Both the position numbers and the translations under genes were made by a program. Source: Cerrena zonata (taxonomy: Eukaryota > Basidiomycota > Agaricomycetes > Polyporales > Cerrenaceae). From it: a stretch of 64,000 nt of DNA. Location of the stretch: contig JASBNA010000004.1 of assembly GCA_038087015.1 (NCBI GenBank), positions 1,612,001 to 1,676,000 of the forward strand, given 5' to 3'. This document shows, piece after piece, positions 35,274-47,293 of this stretch. The notes below the pieces were generated by a model. The model did not search any database. It saw nothing but the letters and a program-made list of their open reading frames with translations, and was not told the DNA's origin. Each line of letters begins with the position of its first letter. Positions within the stretch are counted from its first letter, which is position 1.

Positions 35274-38091
35274 ATGTGGACCTTTCAGCATACTGCCGTG
35301 GCGGCCAGTTTGCTATTTCAATTCTCGTTATTTGTTTCTTCAAATGCATTCTACCTTCCTGGAGCTGCGCCGCACGATTACCACCAAGGGGAAGAAGTCA
35401 GGCTGCTTGTCAATGCTTTGACACCTATGCTTGCTGGAAATGATCACGCCAAGTTGGTACGTACATGTACCTTGATTCAAGCGTTCACTTCTTTCTGACG
35501 TAGGTTCTCTGCTTCTAGAAATCTTTAATCAATCGTATGTCTGTATGTAAACCGTATTGCATACTACTGACTCGTCTCACCTACACCATAAAGATGATTA
35601 CTATGACCCAAGGTTTCACTTCTGTACACCAGAAGGTGGTATCAAGAGTGAGCCTGAGGGTCTAGGTTCTATCCTTTTCGGCGACCGTATATACAACTCC
35701 CCTTATGATGTGAGTGCAACGGAAGGATCCAGACAAATATCGCTCATGTCTCTGGCAAGGTCAAAATGCTACAAGATAACACGACATGTCATACTCTCTG
35801 TAGACAGGATGTGTCTGCGGAAGATGCCAAGTTCATCAATGGGCGTATAAAGGAAGACTATGCTCTAAACTGGCTCGTTGATGGTCTTCCAGCTGCAGAA
35901 ATGAAAGTCGACACTAAGAGTGGAGACATTTTCTATGACATGGGGTTTAACCTTGGAAACGACGAAGGTGACTTCGTCGATCACCCTGCACTTAATAACC
36001 ACTATGAGATCGTGTTCAAGTCAGCACCACCCATTAAAATTGAGTGACACTCTTATTGATGTATATGCTCTCAGGTATCACTCACCAAGCCCAGATGTCT
36101 TCCGAGTTGTGGGTGTGCTTGTCTGGCCAACTAGGTAGGTTCTTTGATTTCAGGTTACACACTTATCCGCGTGTCTGACTGAAAATCAGCCGGGGTGACA
36201 ATCAAGAGAACCCCGCAGACTGTGATGTGAAGGTTCCGCCTTTATTACTGCACGAGGACTCTACCAACCGAGTTCGATATTCATACAGGATAACCTGGAA
36301 TGTAAGAATATATTTTTATTCATTTGTTTCAAATACTTATAATGAGACAGGAATCCGATACACCTTGGGCTACAAGATGGGACAACTATCTGCATATCTT
36401 CGACCCTGTACGTTGATCCTTCTGTGTCTAAAATTACGTCGCACTCAAATCAGGACTCTAGCGCATTCACTGGTTCAGCTTGATTAACTCTATCGTTATC
36501 GTCATCTTCCTTTGCGTTATGGTGTCCATGGTTCTCCTTAGAACAGTCTCTCGAGATGTAAGAACGCCTATTCATAATCATAGATGTCCTTCTAACAACA
36601 GCTTCAGATATCTCGTTACAATAGCATTGATCTAGCTGTGAGCACAAATTTACCGCCATCTCGCATCCATTTATTCAATTTGACATTCTATAGGAGGATG
36701 TACAAGAAGATTACGGCTGGAAACTTGTCCACGGCGAAGTTTTCCGTGCTCCCGCTAGTCCAATGGTCCTCTCCGTTCTTGTCGGAAACGGCGCTCAACT
36801 CTGCGCAATGGTTGGGGTTACCTTGGGTACATTTCTGATACAACTCTTCTAAGAATAGACCTAACTCCTCATCCACAGTATTTGCTCTTCTTGGGTTCTT
36901 GTCTCCTTCGAATCGTGGCTCCCTTGCAACGGTTATGATGATCTGTTGGACGTTCTTTGGAAGGTGTGTAAGCTGATATAGGATTCTTTGAGTGTATCTT
37001 ACGTGACTCCCTATATAGCGTTGGTGGATATGTGTCTAGTCGCGTCTACACCTCCGTCGGAGGTATCGATAAACGCAAGAACGCTTTCCTCACAGCTACC
37101 ATACTTCCCACGTAAGTCAAAATTTACCCATACCCCTAACAGCAAACTGCACGCATTCGTAGGGTCGTATTCGCTATTGTTTTCCTCCTTGATGTGTTCC
37201 TTGTAACAGCCGGGTCTTCTGGAGCTGTACCATTCGGTAGGACAATATCTTCACACACAACTCCACACGTTCTGAACAAGATTTGTAGGCACCATGCTCC
37301 TGATTGTTGTCCTTTGGTTCGGTATCTCCGCACCCCTCTCCGCGATAGGGTCTTATTTCGGCTCAAAGCACGGCGCAGTATCGCATCCTGTCCGCATTAA
37401 CCCAATTCCGCGACAAATTCCCCCAACACCAAGATACCTTCAACCATGGGTACGTCTTGTAGCTTGGCCTAAAACATCTAGATTTTCTTATACTGTATTC
37501 ATGTTTACTGAATAGGCTGTCGCATTACTCGCCGGTATCCTTCCCTTCGGAGCCGCCTTCGTCGAGCTCTACTTTGTTCTTTCTTCCCTCTTTGCCTCAA
37601 GAGCATATTACGCCTTTGGTTTCCTCGCGTTAACAGCTGGTGTAGTGGCTCTTACTACCGCCACCGTCTCTATTCTGTTCACATACTTCATACTCTGTGC
37701 TGAAGAATACAGGTAGGAGTCGGCTCTCCTAAATCCCTCTCTCGTTCGTATATCACTAATACCCTTCACCCTGAACTCGTGTTATACAGGTGGCATTGGC
37801 GTGCCTTCCTAGCAGGTGGTGGAAGTGCCTTCTGGTTGTTCGCTTACGGTGTCTTCTATTGGGCATCGCGTCTCTCCTTGGGCTCTTTCTCCAGCGTCGT
37901 TCTATATATGGGCTATCTGCTCCTCCTCTGCCTCGTTGATTTCCTCGTGACAGGTAAGTCCATTCTCTATTTACTGCGAACGAAGATTCTTTCCGTACAG
38001 TCTTTACTTATTTATATTTCTAGGTACCATCGGATTTATTGCGACATACTGGGCAGTACGCCGGCTCTACAACGCTATCCGCGTGGATTGA
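35274..38091 (+). CDS. TM9SF / EMP70 family protein (nonaspanin)
   Basis: A gene of about 13 exons encoding roughly 640 residues. TM9SF proteins are Golgi/endosomal membrane proteins with a lumenal domain and nine helices, linked to sorting and cell adhesion. A signal peptide is followed by the family opening [17 protein letters not shown]. The lumenal part has [10 protein letters not shown] and [14 protein letters not shown]; later come [20 protein letters not shown] and [16 protein letters not shown]. The helical part contains [15 protein letters not shown] and a last helix leading to YNAIRVD. The C-terminus ends Arg-Val-Asp, where most relatives end Lys-x-Asp/Glu (a COPI-binding Golgi signal). 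One exon (35519-35534) is only 16 nt. Exon borders in the middle were read by eye, not all summed. Confidence 0.93.
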
Positions 38092-38364
38092 TTGTATTAT
38101 CGTGTTTTCGCCGCCATCCCCCCTCTCTCAGCCCCGGCGGTCGAGCTCAGAGTCCCTTTCGTTAGACTTCGCATTCTTTTTCTAGTACACCATGATCATA
38201 AAGTAAGATTGGACATTATTACCTCCCCCCCGGACACGTAACTATAGATTGTATCTAAATCCATGGATATCCCCTCTTCCCCGAGACTATCCCTCCAAAA
38301 CGAAATAAAACAAAATAAAACAAAAGGGTATATCCTGAAGCACGATTGCAACATCACAACCACG

Positions 38365-39223
38365 TTATGCTGGATATCTGAAGCGGAATATCGTTCGTTT
38401 AACCATCTTATACGCGTATGCTACACCACCCATTACGACACATACTCCGAGTATGGCAGGAATGATTATTGTATAGACTCGGCTGGCGGAAGACTGGCCG
38501 CCGGTATTGCCCACAGCAGTAGGTCCATTTATGGGAAAGAAATATCTAAGAAGTTCTCCGAGTCAATTCTGATAGAAGGAACAAATTCTGAAGGTTTGGA
38601 CTGACAGTATGTTGAACAGATGCAATTCGGGAGTACTACTAGTATTGGTGCTGGTGCCATTTTGAGCTTGGAGGGTCATCAGAACACTATGTGTACCATT
38701 GACGAGATTGAGATCGAAAAGGACTGCACATTCCGAGAATGCATCCGAAGATGTGAGGTCTTGGTTGAACGTCTCATTCCCATCAAGGGTAATCTGCAGC
38801 CTACCACCAGCGGGTGTTTTGATTCCGTTCAGTACGATCCTATCACCTGTCAAGCAACCATCATACATCATCAACAGGCTTGAATACACCCTAGAACGTC
38901 CAAAACACGTAGACGAAAACATCACACCACATACCAATGAAGGAGAAAGTGCCATATGCGCCAACCTGGTTCGTGAAATGATTCGTAGTCGACGGTGTGC
39001 TGACAGTCCCATCCGCACAAGCCTCGTTTGAAACGTTATGCCATGAGGAAGAGGGCCGTAGGAGAACATACTGACTGTCTAAACTTATCGTCGCAGGCGT
39101 GTCGGTGACTTCCTGTCTCCGGTGAAGCATCATATCGATTGGCAGGGGTACCGCCGTTAGCAGTGTTGACGGTAGGATGCTACTGTCCTGGCATCTACTA
39201 ATGATCAAGGAAGGGGGGTTCAA
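38365..39223 (-). CDS. Type-I membrane protein of the agaric surface-protein type
   Basis: Reads from an extracellular domain to a C-terminal helix. The N-terminal exon ends with TISLDSQYVLLRPSSSWHNV and SNEAC, a pattern common in agaric surface proteins (a polar domain with SSW and Cys). An intron from about 38958 to 38853 joins GTFSFIG to GDRIVLNGIKTPAGGRLQI, followed by DGNETFNQDL. The last exon carries a membrane helix (YTIIIPAILGVCVVMGGVAY), a basic stop (KMVKRTIFRFRY) and ends at 38365. The intron near 38560-38660 and the true start are uncertain; no clear signal peptide was found, so an upstream first exon may be missing. Several N-glycosylation sites (Asn-x-Ser/Thr) occur. Function unknown. 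Confidence 0.6.
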
Positions 39224-40271
39224 GTTTGTTAGTGGGAATTTGAGTGTACGATCGTTTTATAGCTGCTTATTGCAGCCGATCACAACAAGAAGACTTTTTT
39301 CACAGCATCAAGGGTGACTATAAAAGGTGTTGATAGATGGTACAGGGCTCAAGGTTTGGTTCCGTATCATGTCTACTATGTTTGGCATCGCCTGAGCTTT
39401 ACTTACTCCTGATGCGTAGTGGCAAGCGACTCGGAGCCGGAATGCTCTTCTGCTATGCATATGCGTCAGTATCATGCTATCGCGACTGGGTGTGATACTG
39501 TCCGAAAGGGATGAGGATGGTAGGTCCAATTCTGATCTTGATTACATGTATAACATAATAACATCCTTCGCTTCTAACTTGAATAGCAATTGGTCTAACT
39601 AAGAGGGCGGGGGAACATATGATCCACCGTGAGATATCTCGTGAGGATCACCTAGCGCAGCAAGTTAGAGTTAGAGAAGCAAACTGAATCCTACGTCGAT
39701 TCAGCTACGAACTTGACTGCATCTGGCGTCCAACCTATAGGTCTCAGCTCGGCTGCATTCGCAGCAAATTGGCGGCCGGGACACAGTGCCACTAACAGAC
39801 TGCCAACAGATCTCTCAGGTTTTGTGGGCGGTACTGATGAGATCGCTGTCAACACATTTATTCCGTTAAGTGCTCACTGGCTTTGCTTTGGGTCTGCTCC
39901 GTCCTCCTACCAGACAGACTTGACCTTGTTGTGCAGACCGGTGGTCGGACACATAACGTTCGTTGACGGTATCTTCGGACTGTGAATGTTTACATGGCGT
40001 TGTTATACCAGACAGCATCTCCGCAAGTCATCAAGGGCCCCAATTTCAAACGTTCAAACTTCGCCGTGGGGGAGATGCATCTGGTTTCTGCTATTACCAC
40101 ATCGGAGATTGATAGGGCCTCACAACGGGGGTATAATACGGCTTCCGAAGGAAGCTAGCTTGGAAGGTTACGACTCGTCTTCCTTTCGCCCCTCGCCCAT
40201 GCCAGTATCCACGTCACTGTCACTGTCAACCTCCATCGTACATGTGTGGTACAGGCAAACACTAAGTACGG
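39224..40271. other. Gene-free stretch
   Basis: Short frames on both strands (for example 39713-39985 and 39986-40288) show no features and are not joined by sensible introns. The right end should hold the promoter of the DUF6533 gene. Confidence 0.45.
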
Positions 40272-42014
40272 ATGGATTCTGTGATTAGTCTGGCGTCAGT
40301 GGAGGCAAAGTAAGGTCTTCTGCGAATTTGAAGTTTATGTAATTCTTATTCACCAACTTGATGACTCATCATCTAGCACCATTTACCACTACTGCATACT
40401 GGCTTCTGCAGGTATGTCGTCATCTATCATATGAGCCCCCAGAAACGAAGCTTGGAAATGAACTGATTGTAACAATAGTGATGCTGTTCTATGATTTTAT
40501 CATTACGCTCGAAGCGGAATTCCGACACGTCTGGAGACGTAGAGTCACTGCAGTGACATTTTTGTTTCTACTCAATCGATACCTCAATCTTGCATTGTCG
40601 ACAGCCAACTTGTTTACATTCCTTCCTTACATTCATACGGTCGGGGTGAGTTTGATACAATCTGTCAGAACGTGGCCACTCACCAACTGATCCCGATCCC
40701 TCTTCCAGGTACAGTGAGTTACATAATAGTTACCTACCTTGAAGACTCGAACTTGTCATATTGACATGTTGCTAGCTGCGAATATCTGTGTATATTCACC
40801 GACGTCCTCCAAATTTTATCGGATTTAAACTCCGCAGGTGAGCCCTTCGAGTATTATTATATCGTTGTGGTTTTCAATATGAACAGTGTTCGGTGCCTTG
40901 CGTGTGTGGGCAATCTGGGATCGCAAATGGGTGATATTCGTGACTTTGCTGATAGTTTGTCTTGTCACCCCTCTCCTGAATATAGTAAGAATACCTCTGT
41001 TCTAGTCTTTGGTTGCTTCTGATCAGGTCTCCAGTACCGAATCAGTACCACCACATTCGATGTGTTACCAAATGCCAGATGCAACTGGACATCGTATCTT
41101 TCTTCGGCGGCTCGTTTTAGGTGGGTATATGAATTACTCTGTACATAGATGAGTCTGTCTGACGACCTCAACAGGGGTATGACACTTGTATCTTCTTGAA
41201 TAGTTGTATAATGCACTAAATACAGAACAGTTACGATAGCAATTCAGGTGGCTGGGATATTGGCAGACAGTTTGATCTTCTGTGCAACCCTCTTTAAGGC
41301 GCTGAAGATCCAAGGAGAAGCTCGGAAAGTCGGACTTCGTCCTGCATTCACCACTATAATTCTACAACAAGGTATGTTCATAGTATCTCACATCTAGAGC
41401 TTACCCTGACTCCTTTTAGGATTATTGTGGTGGTTGTGAGTAAAAGATCTACATTTCCAACTTGACACCGCTCATCGCATTACGTTAGGCTATTGGTAGT
41501 GGTTGGTATTGTCCCGTTGGTCGTGAACCAGCTTAACGCGGTTTGTCTAATTGTTATTATATATCTCGACTATCTCTCATCTCTTGCAGGTCGTGAATCC
41601 AGCCAATTTTTTCGTTAGCGTGTATGTTATAACCTGCCCCTAACATCAAAGAACTCGAACACTTACGACTTTGAATATAACAGAATGCATAGCGTTATGC
41701 TATCTCGGTTTATACTCTCCTTACGAGATCTTGACGATCCTCATGGTTCGTATAGGAAACAAAACCCGCCGACGGACACTCTGGATGAACTTGGCGGCCC
41801 ATTGAAGTCGTACGACGATGAAGACGACGTTGATTTCATTCAATTAGAGGACTATGATGAGGTTAGGTCAAGTCTAACTGTTACAAGTGTTCGGTTTGCC
41901 CCTGCGGGTACGGAGGAAGGATCATCTAGGTATGTGTCTCCATCGTTCTACATTCTACTGCCTAGTGAGATTCATATTCGCAGACGGTGGTCATTTGTAG
42001 TTTCTGAGTGTTAG
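40272..42014 (+). CDS. DUF6533 seven-helix membrane protein
   Basis: A gene of many short exons; the start exon (MDSVISLASVEAN) joins by introns to TIYHYCILASAVMLFYDFII. The DUF6533 signature follows: YDFIITLEAEFRHVWRRR, then FLFLLNRYLNL. Further helices are read in VFGALRVWAIWDRKW, FVTLLIVCLVTPLLN, IQVAGILADSLIFCATLFKA and LLWWLLLVVVGIVPLVV. The tail (about 110 residues) is acidic and cytosolic, and ends RRWSFVVSEC after a last intron at about 41931-41982. DUF6533 proteins are very numerous in Agaricomycetes and resemble receptors in layout (about seven helices), but no ligand is known. Middle exon borders are approximate. It ends 76 bp from the convergent carboxylesterase. Confidence 0.82.
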
Positions 42015-42090
42015 TATCCAAGAAATTGTGTTCCTTTTTGTTGTATCTGTACTATACATGTACATCTTCGTTGAACCTGCGTAGGTCAAA

Positions 42091-44203
42091 TCAAGTGTCA
42101 CCATTAGCCTCTCCAGGAAGGACACCAGCAAGTTCCATTTTCCTATCCCATTGTTCATCGACAATCCATCCGATTGACCGATCTGTTTTGAGTGCCAGGA
42201 TATCCTGATAAGAACGTTGGTTGCCCTGCTCTACCTTTTTCACTTCTGATGCGATCGTGTCTAACCAAGCAAGGGCAACACTGACTTGATCTGCTTGCAA
42301 GGCGGGGATTCGCAAAGCCCATAGAGCACGATCAGTTGCATGAGTAACATAACCTGTGGGCCATAATTCACTTTAACTTCCTGTATAACGTCGATATTAA
42401 ACGCGAAAACGTACCAAAAGGTCTATTCTGTTCAGGCGTCCACTGGATCTCATATCGCAACACCGGAAACCCGGTATTGATGAGATCCCTCCCTAAAATC
42501 CTCACAGGGATATGGACCTGCCCGTCACTCAATATATCCCCCATGAGTCTCTTTACTTCGGGTTCAGGAGCGCCTGCAGGAAGAGTTTTGTATAGTGCCA
42601 TGATTTTCTTAATCATGTCATCCTGATAATACCTCTCCAGGTTAAGTTCGATATCACCCATCTTGGAAACTGGATGGGCGATGGAATAGAGATACCATTC
42701 CTCCGTCAGGTCGCCGACGATGATACTGCGGACGCCTTTCGCTTTCAACGCGCGAGAAAAGCCACCAGAACGTTGCCATTCCATTGGGTCAGACTTAAGC
42801 CAGTCTCCCTCGAGACAACCACGGAAGGTGCCATACTGAGTTCCGAATGCATCAGTGTCGATAGCAGATGTCATAGTTGACCAGGGGACCTCATCAGGGT
42901 TACGAAGTTTAGAAAGTACATCGGAGGATGTGGGATCTAGATTGAGAGCGCGACAGAATGCTTGGAATTGGGAGCGAAGCTCGGTGGGTGTCTTTGGCGA
43001 GATGCTATGTAGAAGATAGGTCATCACGAGACTCTTCGTGATATTGAGTGATGGATGAACATACACAATGGCATTACTCTGGAGAATAGCAGAGTGGAAA
43101 GGTGCTGATACCCCGTCTTGTAAGCGTGAAGCATGATGTAAAAGCTGGTGAACCGAATGAGCACCTATACACCTCAAGTCAACAATAGTAAGTAGAGACT
43201 TGAGCAACAAATTCCTAACCAGCAGATAGTCCAGTTATCTGAATATTGTCCGGATCACCTGCAGCTATTAATCAGACTATTTTTTTCCTTGAAATAAATG
43301 TATGATCGTTACCACCGAATGCAGCGATATTCTTCTTGATCCACAAGAGCGCGAGCCATTGGTCCTTGAAGCCAAAATTCCCTGATACCTGTGGTTCGTC
43401 GCAAGCAAGGAAACCAAATACGGATAGACGATATCCAATATTGACCCATACTTCGGAGCGCTCTACCGACACATACTGCGCTTGACTACTTAAACCATGA
43501 GGTGAGCCAAACTGAAGGAACCTGTATATGAGTATAGTGTACTGAGCACAACTTCGGTTCTCCAACATTTCATTTTCTTACCCGCCGTGTATGTAAACCT
43601 TGACAGGAAACCTACTGTCGGATGACGTAGTCGGAGGTGTGACAATATTCAAAAATAACCTGCCGATTAACACGTTGGTCAGATGGTAGAGATGAAGGGC
43701 CTGTGCAAGCTCACGGATTCTCTGTTGGTTTCCCTCGGCCAAGTTTGTCTTCGACTGGTACACCTTTACATATTCCATATTTAGGTTTGACCCGTTTGCA
43801 ACAGATGACCTCGAGCGACGTACCTGCAGCCTGCCCATCGTTGGTTGGTTGTGCGCAGTCTAAAATGTCATAACAGTGTCAGTGAGAGATGACGAGAAGA
43901 GGTGTGATGGCATCTACTACTCACAAGAACTTTCGTAGATGTACTCTTTTGCCTCGTATCGATAGCTACTAGGCAGTGGTTGAGGATCCTGGAATCGAAT
44001 TGGGGGTAAAGCATATGGGATTTCTAAGCAGTCGAATTAACCCTGAAGCAAGAGAAACTTCCGATTACAATTATGTCATAGCACTTACCTAGGAACACTT
44101 TGGCACCATTCTCGGCTCGTCCACCAGTCACAATACCGTAATTAGTGTTGGTAGTAACGCGATCAGACGAGGCCAACAGTTCATCTTGAAGGTGCTTCGA
44201 CAT
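42091..44203 (-). CDS. Type-B carboxylesterase / lipase-like alpha/beta hydrolase
   Basis: About ten exons encode roughly 565 residues. The enzyme family hydrolyses carboxylic esters. The start MSKHLQDELL has no signal peptide, so it is probably intracellular. Landmarks: GIVTGGRAENG, VFLEIPYALPPIRF, the oxyanion-hole region VKVYIHGG, FGFKDQWLALLWIKKNI, and the nucleophile elbow GLSAGAHSV (catalytic Ser in G-x-S-x-G). The probable catalytic His is in YVTHATDRALW. The usual SEDCLFLN motif reads PTENPLFLNIV here, so the conserved Cys of that loop is absent. The frame is open throughout with two short exons around the nucleophile. Substrate unknown; not a cholinesterase by context. Confidence 0.88.
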
Positions 44204-44810
44204 CGCTGTAATCCCTTGGAGATTGTGTTATGCACGTCAAGTTCGAGTTGAAGCTAACAGTGCCGGTGGATTCGGCCGACTAGTATCTGAATTGGGACAC
44301 CGTGATAGAATTCGGCCCAAATTTAGATTATGGTATGGCAGTTGCCGTTCACTGAGCTTTTCTCACTATCGTGTACACTGCGACTATTGGTGAGCGGGGT
44401 CAAAGTGATGAGGTAGTTAAGAAGGTCATACCTATTATATAATGTGCATGATGATTGAGAAGATCGCGACGTGGGGCAGATATATTTTCCCGTAGTGGCA
44501 CCAAACAGCTCGACGATAAGGCCTGTGAAGATAGAACCATTACTTGGTACATGAGGACTCATAATCAGTATGCGAACATTCCCATTGTTGCACACGCCTC
44601 TAGAGAAGAGACGTATTGTGGAATATAGAATCCAGTAGTTTGTTGATCAGATCATTTCGAGGGTTCGCGATGAGAACATATCTTAGTAAGGTGAGGGTTC
44701 GATGGTTATTGAGCAGTACAGCGTGGCTTCAGATCGCTTTATAAGTATTAGGGTTGAGTGTAAGTATTGGTTTCGACATGTCAATTTATAATGTCGAATA
44801 TGATACGGTG
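44204..44810. other. Intergenic region
   Basis: About 600 bp separate the esterase start from the tyrosyl-tRNA synthetase stop, both on the minus strand. A frame at 44323-44595 has no features. It should contain the esterase promoter. Confidence 0.45.
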
Positions 44811-46668
44811 TCATTGACTAGCAAGGACTATTTGCTTGGAGCTACCTGATCTTAGTATCACCAATCTGCCATCGAGTAGATCCTCTTGCTGTATTGTTTG
44901 GCGAGGTTCCATGACGGTGCGGTTATTGACATATAACCCTTTCATGGCAACAAGTTGTCGTGCAGCGGCTGACGTATAACGAGGGTCGGTAACGCTATTG
45001 TTAATGCATCGTCAAAAGACAACTCACAGTTAGATGAAGCTAGACCACATGTGGACGCCAACTTCGCGATAGGTGTGCTCAAAAGCTCTTGCTCGGGGAC
45101 AAAGTGTAGTCTGGTATCGTCTTTCAATGCTTCAAGGACCTCACTAGCCTTGATTAGAGTATAATCACTTTCGTACAGCAAGTTCGTGACGATTTGTGCT
45201 TTGTGCACGGAAGCAACTATATCATGGCAGTGTCACATTCGGTTAATGATCAAATATGTTCAAAGCGTACCTCCATGTACCATTTCTGTCACTTCGGATG
45301 CTAGTAGGCGTTGTGCATTGCGTGCATCCTGGACTCGCCTAGGAGAAACATTTGATCAGCAAATGACAAGGAATAGCATGGACGGGAAAGGACCGTACCT
45401 GGTGCGCTTGCAGTACTTCATCTATTTTCTCTACAGGAAGCAGAGTAAAAATTTTAAGATATCTCCCGACGTCAGAATCAGCTGTCCGGAGGAAAAACTG
45501 TGATACTATCAGTAAAGTAAGAACGCAAAGACAATATTTTGGGCTACAAACCTGATAAAAGTCAAAGACGCTAGTAATGCTACTATCTAGAGCAACAGCA
45601 TTCCCTGCACTCTTCCCAAACTTCGCACCTGACGCATTTGTTAATAATGGTGTAGTGATTCCAAACGCTTTATCTTCATGAGCACCGTCTGAACCGACTT
45701 GAGGGTTAATACGGTTGATGAGGTCAATACCAGCAACGATATTTCCCCACTGATCCGATCCACCAATCTGTATTGAGCATTGGTGATTTTTGTGCAACAC
45801 GTAGAAGTCGTAAGCTTGCAAGAGCTGGTAAGTGAATTCCGTGAAAGATATCCCTTGCTGAGACTCCAATCGTGCTGAGACACTAAGATTACGCATGAGC
45901 ATAATTTAAGAAAATGTTAACGAAATGCATACCTTTCACGAGCAAGCATGGTATTAACGCGCGAATGAACACCCACAACGCGTAAGAACTCAAGCAAGCC
46001 CATGCCCTTGAACCACTCAATATTACTCCTGATCTGAGGAACCCGAGCAGTTGGTGTTGAAGGTGATTGAACACGTTTATCAGCATATGTCATAGCACGG
46101 TTGAAGAAGTTCAAGACAGCATGTCGAAGCTTTTCGACGTTGTGTTCGACCTTGGTAGCGTCAGACAGGGGCCGTTCTGAGTTCCGCCCAGATGGATCGC
46201 CGACTAAGCCAGTGGCCCCACCAATCTATTTTAGGGTCTATGTATGAGTACTGCAAAATGAGTGAGAAGTGATGGCACATACCAGCGGAATAACATTGTG
46301 TCCACGAATGTGGAAGTGGAAAAGACTGAGCAAGGGTAAAAGATGGCCAACATGAAGATATTCCGCCGTGGGGTCCACTCCAGCATAGATCGTTTGTGAT
46401 TGTTTCAGGACTTCTTTTAACTTAAGTTCTGAACTGCAACTGGATTATGCAAATGCATCTGCCACGACCATCGGCGCACCTACCTGGTGACCTGCGATAT
46501 CAAACCCCTTGCTTTCAGATCATCTAGGATGTTATGTCCTGACAAGGACGTTGTATGTGACCTTTGAGAGACCCGTCGAACAAGATGCTTGCTATGATGT
46601 CGGCGAAGGAGGTGAGGAAGCATTGGTGACCGCAAGGTTCTTGAATAATATTGACAGTCCGATCGCAT
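44811..46668 (-). CDS. MSY1: Mitochondrial tyrosyl-tRNA synthetase
   Basis: Nine or so exons encode about 490 residues. It attaches tyrosine to mitochondrial tRNA-Tyr. The N-terminus is rich in Arg, His and Ser without acidic residues ([20 protein letters not shown]), as in mitochondrial targeting peptides; either of two Met (46668 or 46623) could be the start. Class I signatures are present: the HIGH-type motif in [13 protein letters not shown], and the KMSKS-type motif as KFGKS in [10 protein letters not shown]. Tyrosine-site blocks [19 protein letters not shown] and [10 protein letters not shown] follow the bacterial/mitochondrial type. The C-terminus has an S4-like RNA-binding piece ([19 protein letters not shown]). 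No damage seen. Confidence 0.94.
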
Positions 46669-47293
46669 TGCACGAGCGCTAATATGTACCCAACGTTAAC
46701 GTCCCTGAACTACTGTTGCAATTGACTCGGAACTTCATCTTGAGCTTGAACATTGAAATATTGACGGGTTAGTTTTCACATCCTCAACAGGTTCAGAAAA
46801 AGTACTCATTCGTAAAGACGACTTGATATGTAAAGGCGTCTACTCAAGTGCACTGGACGTATAGTACGTCGAAGGTCGCTGATCCCGTCATCCTTTACTA
46901 CTAGAAGCGATACCCACAAGTATCATAGATGTACTACGCAAAACGACTCTGGTCCATTACATACGTATTTTATTGCTCGTTCTCTGTGTCTCCTTATCCT
47001 ATGCATTCAGAATTCGTCTAAACCGCATGGACCCTGTGCTGCGGCGTGCGTTGATGCTTTAGCTCGGTTTTAAACCGCTTCGCGATGTCATTTCGTAAAG
47101 GTGTAGCTATCTCAAAAGCCACTGATCGTCCCCACCGAGGATCGCGCGAAGCCTTCTCCCAAACCCTGTCAACATGGGTCACAATTACCCCAATTTATAG
47201 TTCCGGTATCTCTAGTAGAATCGGCTCATTCAGAGTGCGACCCACATATAATGGGGAAATAACGGTCCATCAACCTGTGGTCCACCCTTCCGC
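46669..47293. promoter_or_regulatory. Divergent intergenic region between MSY1 and tyrosinase
   Basis: The two genes point away from each other over about 625 bp, so both promoters lie here. An AT-rich CATATAAT occurs near 47250, about 45 bp before the tyrosinase start. No other feature recognised. Confidence 0.45.

Noticed and set aside
34975..35421. 148-codon plus-strand frame upstream of and across the TM9SF start
   Set aside because: The TM9SF signal peptide and family opening lie in a different frame that overlaps it; this frame has no features.
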